Shown: in pieces, positions 6,981-15,061 of the stretch
How the letters are laid out: each line of letters starts with the position of its first letter
Numbering within the stretch: position 1 is the stretch's first letter
Assembly (NCBI GenBank): GCA_020851075.1
Contig: JADZDL010000316.1
Location: 27,635 to 91,634 of the forward strand
Origin: Planctomycetota bacterium
GTDB taxonomy: Bacteria > Planctomycetota > UBA1135 > UBA2386
Reading direction: 5' to 3'
Length of the DNA: 64,000 nucleotides
Notes under the pieces: generated by a model
Told to the model about the DNA's origin: nothing
Database searches by the model: none
Seen by the model: only the letters and a program-made list of their open reading frames with translations
Translations under genes and position numbers: made by a program

Positions 6981-9521
6981 GTGAAGGACCCGCTGCCGAT
7001 CGACGACGCGCTGCCGGCGGTGCTGCAGTCGCTGCGCCAGAGCCCTTCGTTGCTTTTGATGGCGCCGCCGGGCTCCGGCAAGACCACGCGCGTGCCGCCC
7101 GCGCTGCTGCCGTTGCTCGGCGAACGCGACGAGATCGTCGTGCTCGAACCTCGCCGCCTTGCTGCGCGCGCGGCGGCTGCGCGTGTGGCCCAGGAACTCG
7201 GCACCGAGCTCGGCGGGCTCGTTGGCTACCAGGTGCGCGGCGATGTGCGCTGCGGCCCGAAGACGCGCATCCGCTTCGTCACCGAAGGTGTGCTCGTGCG
7301 CCAGCTCGTGCAGGATCCGTTCCTGGAAGGGGTAGGCGCGGTCTGTCTCGACGAGTTTCACGAACGCCACCTCGAAGGTGATCTGGCCCTCGCGATGCTC
7401 GCCGAAGCGCGTTCGACGGTGCGGCCCGACCTCAAGCTCGTCGTGATGTCGGCGACGCTCGATCCTTCACCGCTGCTGCGGTTCTTGCCCGATGCGCAGG
7501 TTGTCGAAGCCGATGGGCGGTTGTTCCCCGTGCAGGTGGTGCACCTCGATCGGCGCGCGGACCAGCATCTCGAGATCACGGTGCGGCAGGTGGTCGAACG
7601 TGCGCTGCAGGAGACCACCGGCGATGTGCTCGTATTCTTGCCCGGGGTGGGCGAGATCCAGCGCTGCGAAGGGGCGCTGCAGCCGATCGCGCGTTCGCAC
7701 GGGGTGCTCGTGTTGCCGCTGCATGGCCGCCTCGATTCTGGCGAGCAGGATCGGGCGATCCGGCCGCAGGAACGGCGCAAGGTCGTGTTGTCGACGAACG
7801 TCGCCGAGAGTTCACTCACGATTGCGGGCGTCACCGCCGTCGTCGATTCGGGGCTTGCGCGCGAACTGCGTTTTGATCGCGGCCGCGGTGTCGACATCCT
7901 GCAGCTCGAGAAGATCTCGCTCGCTTCGGCGACGCAGCGTGCGGGCCGCGCGGGCCGCACGGGGCCTGGCACGTGTTACCGCCTGTGGACCGCGCTCGAA
8001 GAACGCAGCATGCCGCCACGCACGACGCCCGAAGTGCACCGCATCGACCTCACGGGGCCAGCCCTGCTCGTGCGCGCGTTCGCCGGCCGCGCCCCCGTCG
8101 AGTTCGGTTGGTTCGAAGCGCCGCCCAACGAAGCGCTCGTCGCGGCCGATCGCCTGCTCGATCAACTCGGCGCCATTGATCTCCAGAAGGCCCAACTGCT
8201 GCCGTTTGGCAAACAACTGCTCACGTTGCCGCTGCACCCGCGGCTTGGTGCCGTGGTCATGAAGGGCCGCGAACTCGGCTGCGCGGTCGCCGCCGCGACC
8301 GCGGCGATGTTGCTCAGCGACGTCGACCAGCTCGGCCGCGACGATGGCAACGACCTGCACGCGGCGACGGACGCGTTCCTGCTCGCGGAAGAACGTGGAT
8401 TTCCCGACGCGATGTGCCGCGAGTTTGGCAGTTGGCCTGGCATGGCCCGCCAGCTCAAGGCGTCGCGCGATCGGCTACTCGGCGGTGCGGGGCCGCGCGG
8501 GCGGTCCGGCGACTCGCGCGACACCACGCTGCTCGCGCAATGCCTGCTGGCGGGCTTCCCGGACCGTGTTGCGCAACGTGCGCCCGGCGGCGAAGCTCGC
8601 CACGCAACGATCGGCGGCGAAGCTCGCCACGCAACGATGGTGGGTGGGCGCGGGCTCATCCTGCCGGCAGCGGCGGATGGGCACGATCTCGTGCTCGCGC
8701 TGCGTTTGCTCGAAACGGGGCGACAACAACGTTCGCGCGCCGTGTTGACGGCGTCGATCGAACTCGCCGATCTGCAGGCCGTCGAAGGCCACGCGCTGCA
8801 GAACGTCGTCACGGCCGTGCTCGAAGAGGAGGCTGGCCGCGTCGTCGCCGTTCGCGAACTGCGCTACCGCGACCTGCCGCTGAAGTCGGCGCGCGGTGGC
8901 GAACTGCCCGATGGCGCGGCGGCCGAGAAGTTGTTGCCACTGCTCGCGGCGCTGCCGTGGAAGTGGCTCGGGGAGCAGAAGGAGTGCAAGCGGGTGATCG
9001 CTCGCGCGCGTTGGCTGCGCGAGCGCGTTCCGGACCTCGATCTGCCCGATTGGGACGATGCCGCGGTGGCGCGCGCCGCGATCGACCTGCTCGGTCGCGC
9101 TACGGACCTGCGCGCGCTGCGCGACGCGAAGGTCGAAGACGTGTTGCTCGCGTACCTGCAGCCGGCGCAACGTCGCGCGCTGCAGCAGCTCGCCCCCGAT
9201 CGCATCGAATTGCCGACGGGACGCGCCGCCGTAGTCGACTACGCCGCACCCGCGGGCCCGACGATCGCCGCGCGTCTGCAGGAGTTCTACGGGTTGCCGT
9301 CGGTTGGCGCGCTCGCCGGCGGGCGGGTTCCCGTCGTGCTCGAACTCCTTGGTCCCAACCACCAACCCGTGCAGGTCACCACCGACCTCGCCAGTTTCTG
9401 GGCGAACGTGTATCCGTCGGTGCGGCGCGAGTTGTCGCGGCGTTACCCGCGCCATTCGTGGCCCGAAGACCCGCTGGCGGCCAATCCCGAGGCGCGGCCA
9501 CAACGCCGGCGCCGCGAGTAA
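6981..9521 (+). CDS. hrpB: ATP-dependent helicase HrpB
   Basis: An 846-aa DExH-box helicase of the HrpA/HrpB type. It has Walker A PPGSGKTTRVP (residues ~29-39), Walker B/DExH as DEFH (124-127), motif III (SATLDPS), motif VI (QRAGRAGRTGPG), then the helicase-associated and HrpB C-terminal domains ending near FWANVYPSVRRELSRRYPRHSWPEDP. The start is the GTG at 6981, with no clear Shine-Dalgarno. Near residue 540 there is an exact 27-bp in-frame tandem duplication (GGEARHATI twice). Cellular role of HrpB is poorly known in general; an RNA helicase function is assumed from the family. Confidence 0.95.
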   Translation: MKDPLPIDDALPAVLQSLRQSPSLLLMAPPGSGKTTRVPPALLPLLGERDEIVVLEPRRLAARAAAARVAQELGTELGGLVGYQVRGDVRCGPKTRIRFVTEGVLVRQLVQDPFLEGVGAVCLDEFHERHLEGDLALAMLAEARSTVRPDLKLVVMSATLDPSPLLRFLPDAQVVEADGRLFPVQVVHLDRRADQHLEITVRQVVERALQETTGDVLVFLPGVGEIQRCEGALQPIARSHGVLVLPLHGRLDSGEQDRAIRPQERRKVVLSTNVAESSLTIAGVTAVVDSGLARELRFDRGRGVDILQLEKISLASATQRAGRAGRTGPGTCYRLWTALEERSMPPRTTPEVHRIDLTGPALLVRAFAGRAPVEFGWFEAPPNEALVAADRLLDQLGAIDLQKAQLLPFGKQLLTLPLHPRLGAVVMKGRELGCAVAAATAAMLLSDVDQLGRDDGNDLHAATDAFLLAEERGFPDAMCREFGSWPGMARQLKASRDRLLGGAGPRGRSGDSRDTTLLAQCLLAGFPDRVAQRAPGGEARHATIGGEARHATMVGGRGLILPAAADGHDLVLALRLLETGRQQRSRAVLTASIELADLQAVEGHALQNVVTAVLEEEAGRVVAVRELRYRDLPLKSARGGELPDGAAAEKLLPLLAALPWKWLGEQKECKRVIARARWLRERVPDLDLPDWDDAAVARAAIDLLGRATDLRALRDAKVEDVLLAYLQPAQRRALQQLAPDRIELPTGRAAVVDYAAPAGPTIAARLQEFYGLPSVGALAGGRVPVVLELLGPNHQPVQVTTDLASFWANVYPSVRRELSRRYPRHSWPEDPLAANPEARPQRRRRE
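8585..8638 (+). repeat. 27-bp exact tandem duplication inside hrpB, each copy with a hairpin
   Basis: Bases 8585-8611 are repeated exactly at 8612-8638, adding nine residues in frame. Each copy contains GGCGAAGCTCGCC, a 5-bp stem with a three-base loop (8589-8601 and 8616-8628). It may be a recent replication slip or a small palindromic repeat inserted in coding sequence. Confidence 0.9.
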
Positions 9522-9525
9522 TGGG

Positions 9526-9531
9526 TATAGT
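9526..9531 (+). promoter_or_regulatory. Candidate -10 element TATAGT six bases before a GTG start
   Basis: TATAGT is the best TATAAT-like hexamer in this short gap and ends six bases before the GTG at 9538, so transcription would start at or near the start codon. No convincing -35 is visible, as it would lie in hrpB. Confidence 0.3.
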
Positions 9532-9537
9532 GTGGCG

Positions 9538-9843
9538 GTGCCGAACACCAGGCGAACCGCCCGCTGGACGCTGATGCCGCACGGCTGGGTCGACCTGGTC
9601 GTTCGCAGCTGCCTTGGCCTGTGGGTCGGTTGCTGGTTCGGACTTGGGGTGGCAGCAGTCGCCATACCCATCGTGTCCTTCTCTGGGATGGACGATGGCC
9701 TGGACCGCTACGGCCTGGACACCTACTGGTGGCTCGCCATCCTGGTCTGGTCGGTGCTGGTGGGGGCCCCGGTAGGCTTCCTCTGGTTCCTGGCCGACTT
9801 CCCCGCACCGTTCCGTCGCCGACGGCACGCGCCGCGATCCTGA
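9538..9843 (+). CDS. Small two-helix membrane protein
   Basis: A 101-aa protein of unknown function. Two hydrophobic segments are visible: SCLGLWVGCWFGLGVAAVAI (about residues 22-42) and WWLAILVWSVLVGAPVGFLW (about 62-82), with a basic C-terminus (FRRRRHAPRS) likely on the cytoplasmic side. The GTG at 9538 is chosen because a TATAGT hexamer lies just upstream and an alternative ATG at 9574 would start close to the first helix. The third codon positions are GC-rich, as in neighbouring genes, supporting coding. It stands alone between hrpB and rpoN. Confidence 0.6.
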   Translation: MPNTRRTARWTLMPHGWVDLVVRSCLGLWVGCWFGLGVAAVAIPIVSFSGMDDGLDRYGLDTYWWLAILVWSVLVGAPVGFLWFLADFPAPFRRRRHAPRS

Positions 9844-9978
9844 GGGAAACCGCGCTCCGGCGCGACCCTGGCAGCGTCGCCCTGGCCCGAGTGCCGCATT
9901 TCCGGACGGTCTTGCCCGCGGCGCTCAAGAATTCGGCGGATCGCGCCGAAAGGCCCCTGCGGAGCCACCTTCCACCGC

Positions 9979-11355
9979 ATGAGTCTCGAAACCCGCCTCG
10001 GCCAACGCCAGGAACAGCGCCTCGCCCTGCTGCCGCAGATGCTGCAGTCGATCGAGGTGTTGCAGCTGGCGACCCAGGACCTGCTCGAGTTCCTCGAACT
10101 CGAAGTGCAGCAGAATGAGACTCTGGAGCTGCGGCCGGCGGAGCCGCCCGATCCGGAATTGCCGGTGGCGCCCACGGCGGACCGCGAGGACTCGGGTTGG
10201 GAAGAGTGGCGGCGCGGCCCGACTGGCGATGGGGAGGACGGCAAGAGTGCGTTCCTCGCCAACGTGCCGGCGGGCACCGACTCGCTCGTCGAGTTCGTGC
10301 GCCAGCAGTTGGCCTTCCGCGAGGTGCCGGCCCTGTTGGCGGATGCCGTGATCCAGTTGTGCGAGCACCTTGACGACCGCGGCATCCTGCCGTTCTCGCT
10401 CGAACAGCTCGCCGCGGAGATCGATGTGCCGCTCGAACTGCTGCAGGAAGCGCACGCCGAACTGATCACGCTCGAGCCGCGTGGCATCGGTGCGTTTGAC
10501 ACCGTGCACGCGATGCTGTTGCAAGCGGAAGGCGATCCCGATCTCGGTACGATCGAACGCCTGCTGCGCGAACACCTCGAAGAACTGGGCCGCAACAAAC
10601 TGCCCGACGTCGCGCGGGCGATGGCGTTGTCGATCGATGAGCTGCAGCTCGTGCTCGAGCGCATGAGGGACCTGAGTCCGCGACCCGCGGCGGCGTTCAC
10701 CGGCGAGGCCGCGGCGATCGTTCGCCCCGATGCCTACGTGTGGGTGCGCGAGGGCGGCGTGCGGGTGGCGCTCGATGATCGGATGGTGCCCGAACTCAGC
10801 GTGAATGCCGAATACGCGGCGCTGGCGGGCGATCGCGGCACGGCGCGCGAAGTGCGCGACTACCTGCGGCCAAAACTGCGTTCGGCGCGCGACCTCATCG
10901 AAGCCGTGGCCCACCGTCAGGAGACGTTGTTGCGCGTCGTCGAGTCGGTGATGCGCGAGCAGCAGTCGTTCCTGCAGCTCGGCAAGAGCGCGATCCGGCC
11001 GCTGCGCATGAGTGAGATCGCCGAACGCCTCGGCATGCACACGTCGACCGTGAGCCGCGCGATCGCGGGCAAACACGTGCAGACCGAACGTGGCCTGTTC
11101 CGCCTGCGCGACTTCTTTGATGGTGGACGCATCGATGCCGCACCGGCGGCTGGCCAGGGGCGCATGGCCGTCGGGCAACAGATCGCCGACCTCGTCGCCG
11201 GCGAAGACAAGCAGCGGCCGCTGTCGGACGACGAGCTGGTGGCCGCTCTGAAGGCCCAAGGGGTGCAAGCCGCCCGGCGCACCGTGACCAAATACCGCAA
11301 GGAACTCGGCATCCCGTCGAGTTACCAACGTCGCGTTTTCGGAGCTGAGCCATGA
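9979..11355 (+). CDS. rpoN: RNA polymerase sigma-54 factor
   Basis: A 458-aa sigma factor that recognises -24/-12 promoters and needs an AAA+ activator. The N-terminal region I is Gln/Leu rich (LGQRQEQRLALLPQMLQSIE), followed by an acidic linker, the core-binding domain, a helix-turn-helix (MSEIAERLGMHTSTVSRAIA) and the RpoN box (ARRTVTKYRK, residues 432-441) with IPSSYQRR after it. The next gene overlaps by ATGA. A likely client activator is the GAF-AAA+ protein at 43155-44753. No Shine-Dalgarno precedes the ATG. Confidence 0.97.
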   Translation: MSLETRLGQRQEQRLALLPQMLQSIEVLQLATQDLLEFLELEVQQNETLELRPAEPPDPELPVAPTADREDSGWEEWRRGPTGDGEDGKSAFLANVPAGTDSLVEFVRQQLAFREVPALLADAVIQLCEHLDDRGILPFSLEQLAAEIDVPLELLQEAHAELITLEPRGIGAFDTVHAMLLQAEGDPDLGTIERLLREHLEELGRNKLPDVARAMALSIDELQLVLERMRDLSPRPAAAFTGEAAAIVRPDAYVWVREGGVRVALDDRMVPELSVNAEYAALAGDRGTAREVRDYLRPKLRSARDLIEAVAHRQETLLRVVESVMREQQSFLQLGKSAIRPLRMSEIAERLGMHTSTVSRAIAGKHVQTERGLFRLRDFFDGGRIDAAPAAGQGRMAVGQQIADLVAGEDKQRPLSDDELVAALKAQGVQAARRTVTKYRKELGIPSSYQRRVFGAEP

Positions 11356-12011
11356 CAGCGTATGACCCGTTCTCGTACGGCCAGGTTAGTCTCGGAGGCA
11401 GCAAGGCGCCGCCCGCAGGTTCGCCCGATGACATCCTGTTTGCCGACGCCGGGCCCGCGCCGAAGAAGGCGCCCGCCGCGGACTCGAGTTGGGAACTGCT
11501 CGACGCCGACGTGACGAGCCTCTTGCCCAACGCGTCCGCCACGTCAGGGACGGCTGCCGCCATGGAGTTTGGCAGCGAGATCCTCGGCGAAGAACTTGGG
11601 GCCGCGCCGATGCCGGCCACACCACCAAGTGCTCGCCCACGCAGTGCGCCAGTGCCCGAACGCAAGGCGCCCGCGCGGGGCAAGACGCCCGGGGTTCCGC
11701 CCGGTCAGCCCGTCTCGACGCCGGCGCGCCGCACGGTCGGGGCTGCCGCGGCTCCCATGTCGGTCCTGGACTCCGCGCCCGTGGACGCGGCGCCGCGGCG
11801 GCCCGCTGCACCGGTCTCGAGGCCGGCGGGGCCGTTGGGGCGTCGACAACCCAGGCTGGCGGCGACGCTCGTGCCGACGACGCTGTTCGCTTGCGGCGGC
11901 ACCGGGGCGGCGTGGTTCTACGGCATGGAGCAGAACGTGGTCATGGCAGGCATGGTCGCGGCGGTGAGTCTCGTCGCGGCCGCGTTCCTCTGGGTCTGGT
12001 TGCGCGGCTGA
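11352..12011 (+). CDS. Pro/Ala-rich protein with C-terminal membrane anchor, coupled to rpoN
   Basis: A 219-aa protein not recognised as a family. Residues 1-165 are low-complexity and rich in Pro, Ala and Ser with a few acidic stretches (SSWELLDADVTSLLP). Residues ~172-190 and ~198-217 form two hydrophobic helices ending WVWLRG. Its ATG overlaps the rpoN stop (ATGA), so it is translated with rpoN. The layout suggests a cytoplasmic disordered arm held at the membrane. Any link with sigma-54 control rests only on gene order. Confidence 0.7.
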   Translation: MTAYDPFSYGQVSLGGSKAPPAGSPDDILFADAGPAPKKAPAADSSWELLDADVTSLLPNASATSGTAAAMEFGSEILGEELGAAPMPATPPSARPRSAPVPERKAPARGKTPGVPPGQPVSTPARRTVGAAAAPMSVLDSAPVDAAPRRPAAPVSRPAGPLGRRQPRLAATLVPTTLFACGGTGAAWFYGMEQNVVMAGMVAAVSLVAAAFLWVWLRG

Positions 12012-12086
12012 TCGAGCGCGCGAGCCCGTCGCAACCAGCCGGCCAAATGAGCCGGCGAACGAGCGGTGGCCCGGCAGGCGGGACTT

Positions 12087-12094
12087 GCTAGGCT
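12087..12094 (+). promoter_or_regulatory. Candidate promoter octamer GCTAGGCT before truA
   Basis: One of several GCTANNCT octamers found in gene-start regions of this window. It ends 18 nt before the truA GTG. A matching -35 is not clear. Confidence 0.35.
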
Positions 12095-12112
12095 TGCTGG
12101 TTCGCTCCGCCT

Positions 12113-12973
12113 GTGCCGACCTACCTTCTCACGATTGCTTACGATGGTTCCCGTTACAGCGGCTGGCAGCGCCAGGCCCGCGTCGAAACCGTGCAAGGCT
12201 GCCTCGAACAGGCGTTTGCCGAGCTCGCGTTTCCCAACCAGCATGTCGAAGGGGCGAGTCGGACCGACGCCCGTGTGCACGCCATTGGCCAGTGCGCCCA
12301 TGTGATCCTGCCGCGGCCATTTCCGGCGCATCGGCTGGCCCGCGCGCTGAACTCCTACCTGCCCGACGACATCGCCGTGCAGGAGGTTCGCGAGGCGCCC
12401 GATGGTTTCCATGCCCGCTACTTCGCGCGCGGGAAGCGTTACGTCTACCGCTGTTATGTGTCCGAGGTGCGGCCCGCCATCGGCCGCAGCCTCTACTACT
12501 GGGTGCGGCGCCCCGTGGATCTCGAGGCGATGCGGCGCGGTGCGCAGTATCTGGTCGGCCGACACGACTTCAAGGCCTACGCGACCAACCCCGGCTACCG
12601 ACGTAAACGCGGCACCGTGCGCACTCTGCAGCGTGTGCACCTGATTGAACGGCCGCAAGGGTTCGACTTTGCGGTGCAGGGGGATGGCTTCCTCTACAAC
12701 ATGGTCCGGACCCTGACCGGGTCGCTGCTGCTGGTCGGTCTCGGGCACCGGTCGCCGGAGTGGATCGGCGAAGTGCTCGAGAGCAAGGACCGCCGCCTGG
12801 CCGGCCCGACGGCGCCCGCGGAAGGCCTCTACCTGACCAGGGTCCTGTATGCTCCGGATCTGTCGATGGCACGGGCCGAACCGCCGATCCTGGACGAAGA
12901 CGAGGTCGGCGACGAGGACGACTTGGGCAGCGACGGCGACGGCAACGAGGACCTCGACGGCGGCGACGACTGA
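12113..12973 (+). CDS. truA: tRNA pseudouridine(38-40) synthase TruA
   Basis: Converts U38-U40 of the anticodon stem-loop to pseudouridine. The catalytic aspartate is Asp52 in GASRTDARVHA, and further family blocks are visible (FHARYFARGKRYVYR, RHDFKAYATNP, FLYNMVRTLTGSLL and the C-terminal GLYLTRVLY). The start is a GTG giving MPTYLLTIAYDGSRYSGWQ, which fits the family N-terminus. After the normal end at about residue 255 there is a strongly acidic tail (ILDEDEVGDEDDLGSDGDG and onward to DDGGDD-like sequence) absent from typical TruA. Confidence 0.96.
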   Translation: MPTYLLTIAYDGSRYSGWQRQARVETVQGCLEQAFAELAFPNQHVEGASRTDARVHAIGQCAHVILPRPFPAHRLARALNSYLPDDIAVQEVREAPDGFHARYFARGKRYVYRCYVSEVRPAIGRSLYYWVRRPVDLEAMRRGAQYLVGRHDFKAYATNPGYRRKRGTVRTLQRVHLIERPQGFDFAVQGDGFLYNMVRTLTGSLLLVGLGHRSPEWIGEVLESKDRRLAGPTAPAEGLYLTRVLYAPDLSMARAEPPILDEDEVGDEDDLGSDGDGNEDLDGGDD

Positions 12974-13004
12974 CCCCGCGCAGATCTATTCCCGGTTTCG
13001 ACAG

Positions 13005-13026
13005 GGTGGCTGGATGAGAGGCCACC
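13005..13026 (+). terminator. Hairpin downstream of truA
   Basis: GGTGGC (13005-13010) pairs with GCCACC (13021-13026) across a ten-base loop, 32 nt after the truA stop. No T tract follows, so this is a weak terminator candidate. Confidence 0.3.
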
Positions 13027-13114
13027 TCGAATACTCGTCACGCCACGCCGTTAGCGGCTGCCCATCCGGTCCCGGAATTCCACCCGGAATGCCTCTCTCG
13101 CAACGAACTCACAC

Positions 13115-14923
13115 ATGAACGCGATGCTCCTGCCCCGTTCCGTCCTGGCCCTTGGCCTTGGCTCCATGCTCTGCGCGCAAGCGCCAAAGCCCGTGGCCCG
13201 CACCGTCGAAGACGTGCTGCCCGCTTCGACCTATGCCGTGGCGCGGTTCGGGGGGCTCGAAGCCTGCCGGGAGTCCGCGGGGGCCGTGCCGATGTCGGCG
13301 ATCGTGAACGCGTTCCTCGCCAAGATCCCCGCGGAGACCCGTTCGCAGTACTTCGAGAAGGGCCTCGACGACGCCGCGGAGCACGTGCAGGGTTTCCTGC
13401 AGCACCTCGGGGTCGGCGCCGCCGATCTGCGGGCCGTGCTGAGCTGCCCGATGGCGATCGCCATGGGGCGGCTCACGATCGAAGGGCGCGGTCCTTCGGT
13501 GGCGCTCGTGATGGATGCCGGCGACCGGCAAGCCGCGGTCGAACGCGTGATTGCGATCCTCGAAGGCCGGATCGTGCAGCAGGGCCACCAGCTGGCGTCG
13601 AGTGAAGTCGACATCGGCGGCACCAAGGTGCGCCAGCTCACTGGCAGCGACGAGATGCCTTCGATCTTCCTCGGCAACGTCGGTGGTTTCTACGTGGTCA
13701 CGAACAGCCGCGGCTACCTGCGCGACATGGGCGAAGTGCTGCAAGGCAAGCAGCCCAAACTGGCCGCCGATTCGGGCCTCGGTGCGGACCTGCGGCGACT
13801 GCCAGCGCCCGCCCTCGCGTCGATGTTTGCGAACACACGTTCGTTGTGCTCGATGTTTGATGCGCACCTGCCCTACGAAACGGCGGAGTTCGCGCAGGCG
13901 CTCGGCCTGGGTCGCCTCGATTCGCTCTACTTCGGCACCACGGCTTCGGCGCAGGGCGGCAGCGATGTGATGCATATCGGCCTCGAAGGCAGTGCGGACG
14001 GCCTGTTCAAGGCCATCACCGGCAAGCCGGCGGACCTCGAGTTTGCGAAGATGTGCTCGAAGAACACGGTGCTGTTTGCGTCGGGCTGCCTCGACGTGCC
14101 GGCGGTCATCGACGCATTTGACCACTTCCTCGGCATGCTGCCGGCGGGCGCGCGCACCGAAGCGCGTCGCGAGATGGGGCGCGAATTCGGCCGCGAACTG
14201 CGCCATCTGGGCACTACGCCGCAAGAAGTCGACGCGCTGTTGCGCGCGTTCGGCAATCAGGTGAGCCTCGCGATCGGTCTGGAGAAGGGCCCGTTCCCGA
14301 AGCCTGAGCTGCTCGTGCGTCTCGCCGTCCGCGATCGCGCACACATTGCGCCGCTGCTCGCAAAGCTCGAGGCGATGGTGACCAACGAAGCCGGCTTTGA
14401 GTGGAAGTCGCGCCAGGTCGGCGATGCCGAAGTGCGCTTCTGCAACGTCGAGAGCGACGACATGCCGTTCAAGATCTCGCCGTGCTACGTGTTGACCGAC
14501 AAGGCGCTCGTGATCGGCAGCGACACGGCGGGCCTCGTGCGCGCCCTGCGCCAGGCGGACAAGGCCGACGATAGTTTTGCCGCGCAGCCCGACTTTGCCG
14601 CCATGGCCGAATCGGCGAAGGGTGCCAGCGGCATCCTGCACCTGCGTTTGTTCCGCGCTGCCGAACTCGGCTGGCGCACGGTCGAACAGCTCGCCTACCC
14701 GCAGCTCGACGAGCACAAGGAGCAGATCGGCTTTGGCAGCGATTCGTTGCCCGATGCCGAAGCGATGGCGAAGGCGCTCGGCACGAGCACGTTCCTGTAT
14801 CAGGTCGATGCCTCGGGCTTCCTCGTGAAGGCGCACGGCACGTTGGCGTTCGGCTCGGTGCTCGCGGCGCTCGGCGCGGCGGTGGATGAAGTGCTGCTGC
14901 GCGCCGGCGGCAAGATCTACTAA
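13115..14923 (+). CDS. Secreted hypothetical protein, 602 aa
   Basis: Function unknown. A Sec signal covers residues 1-21 (ends SMLCAQ). The mature part is a long soluble alpha/beta protein without cysteine clusters or transmembrane helices; recurring features are RTVEDVLPASTYAVARFGG near the start, VVTNSRGYLRDMGEVLQGKQ in the middle and DKALVIGSDTAGLVRALRQA near the end. The layout (signal, an opening that poses the protein as bounded between values, two alternating domains) resembles the secreted 608-aa protein at 44919-46745, and they may be distant paralogues. ATG at 13124 is an alternative start. A strong hairpin follows the stop. Confidence 0.75.
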   Translation: MNAMLLPRSVLALGLGSMLCAQAPKPVARTVEDVLPASTYAVARFGGLEACRESAGAVPMSAIVNAFLAKIPAETRSQYFEKGLDDAAEHVQGFLQHLGVGAADLRAVLSCPMAIAMGRLTIEGRGPSVALVMDAGDRQAAVERVIAILEGRIVQQGHQLASSEVDIGGTKVRQLTGSDEMPSIFLGNVGGFYVVTNSRGYLRDMGEVLQGKQPKLAADSGLGADLRRLPAPALASMFANTRSLCSMFDAHLPYETAEFAQALGLGRLDSLYFGTTASAQGGSDVMHIGLEGSADGLFKAITGKPADLEFAKMCSKNTVLFASGCLDVPAVIDAFDHFLGMLPAGARTEARREMGREFGRELRHLGTTPQEVDALLRAFGNQVSLAIGLEKGPFPKPELLVRLAVRDRAHIAPLLAKLEAMVTNEAGFEWKSRQVGDAEVRFCNVESDDMPFKISPCYVLTDKALVIGSDTAGLVRALRQADKADDSFAAQPDFAAMAESAKGASGILHLRLFRAAELGWRTVEQLAYPQLDEHKEQIGFGSDSLPDAEAMAKALGTSTFLYQVDASGFLVKAHGTLAFGSVLAALGAAVDEVLLRAGGKIY

Positions 14924-14956
14924 GGGCTGGCGAATTGGCGCGCTTGGGCCGCCTAC

Positions 14957-14994
14957 GTTGGAGCCGAGGCCCGCTAGCGCGGGCGCGGCTCAAC
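14957..14994 (+). terminator. Stable two-part hairpin after the 602-aa secreted protein gene
   Basis: GCCCGC-TAGC-GCGGGC (14969-14984) forms the tip, and GAGCCG (14961-14966) pairs with CGGCTC (14986-14991) below a small internal loop; GTT/AAC extends the base. It starts 33 nt after the stop and lacks a T tract. Confidence 0.55.
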
Positions 14995-15061
14995 GGCGGG
15001 GAAGGAAGGGGGCGGGGACTCGTAGTGGCGAGAGGTCGGCATTAGTCTTTGGGCCCTGCCA

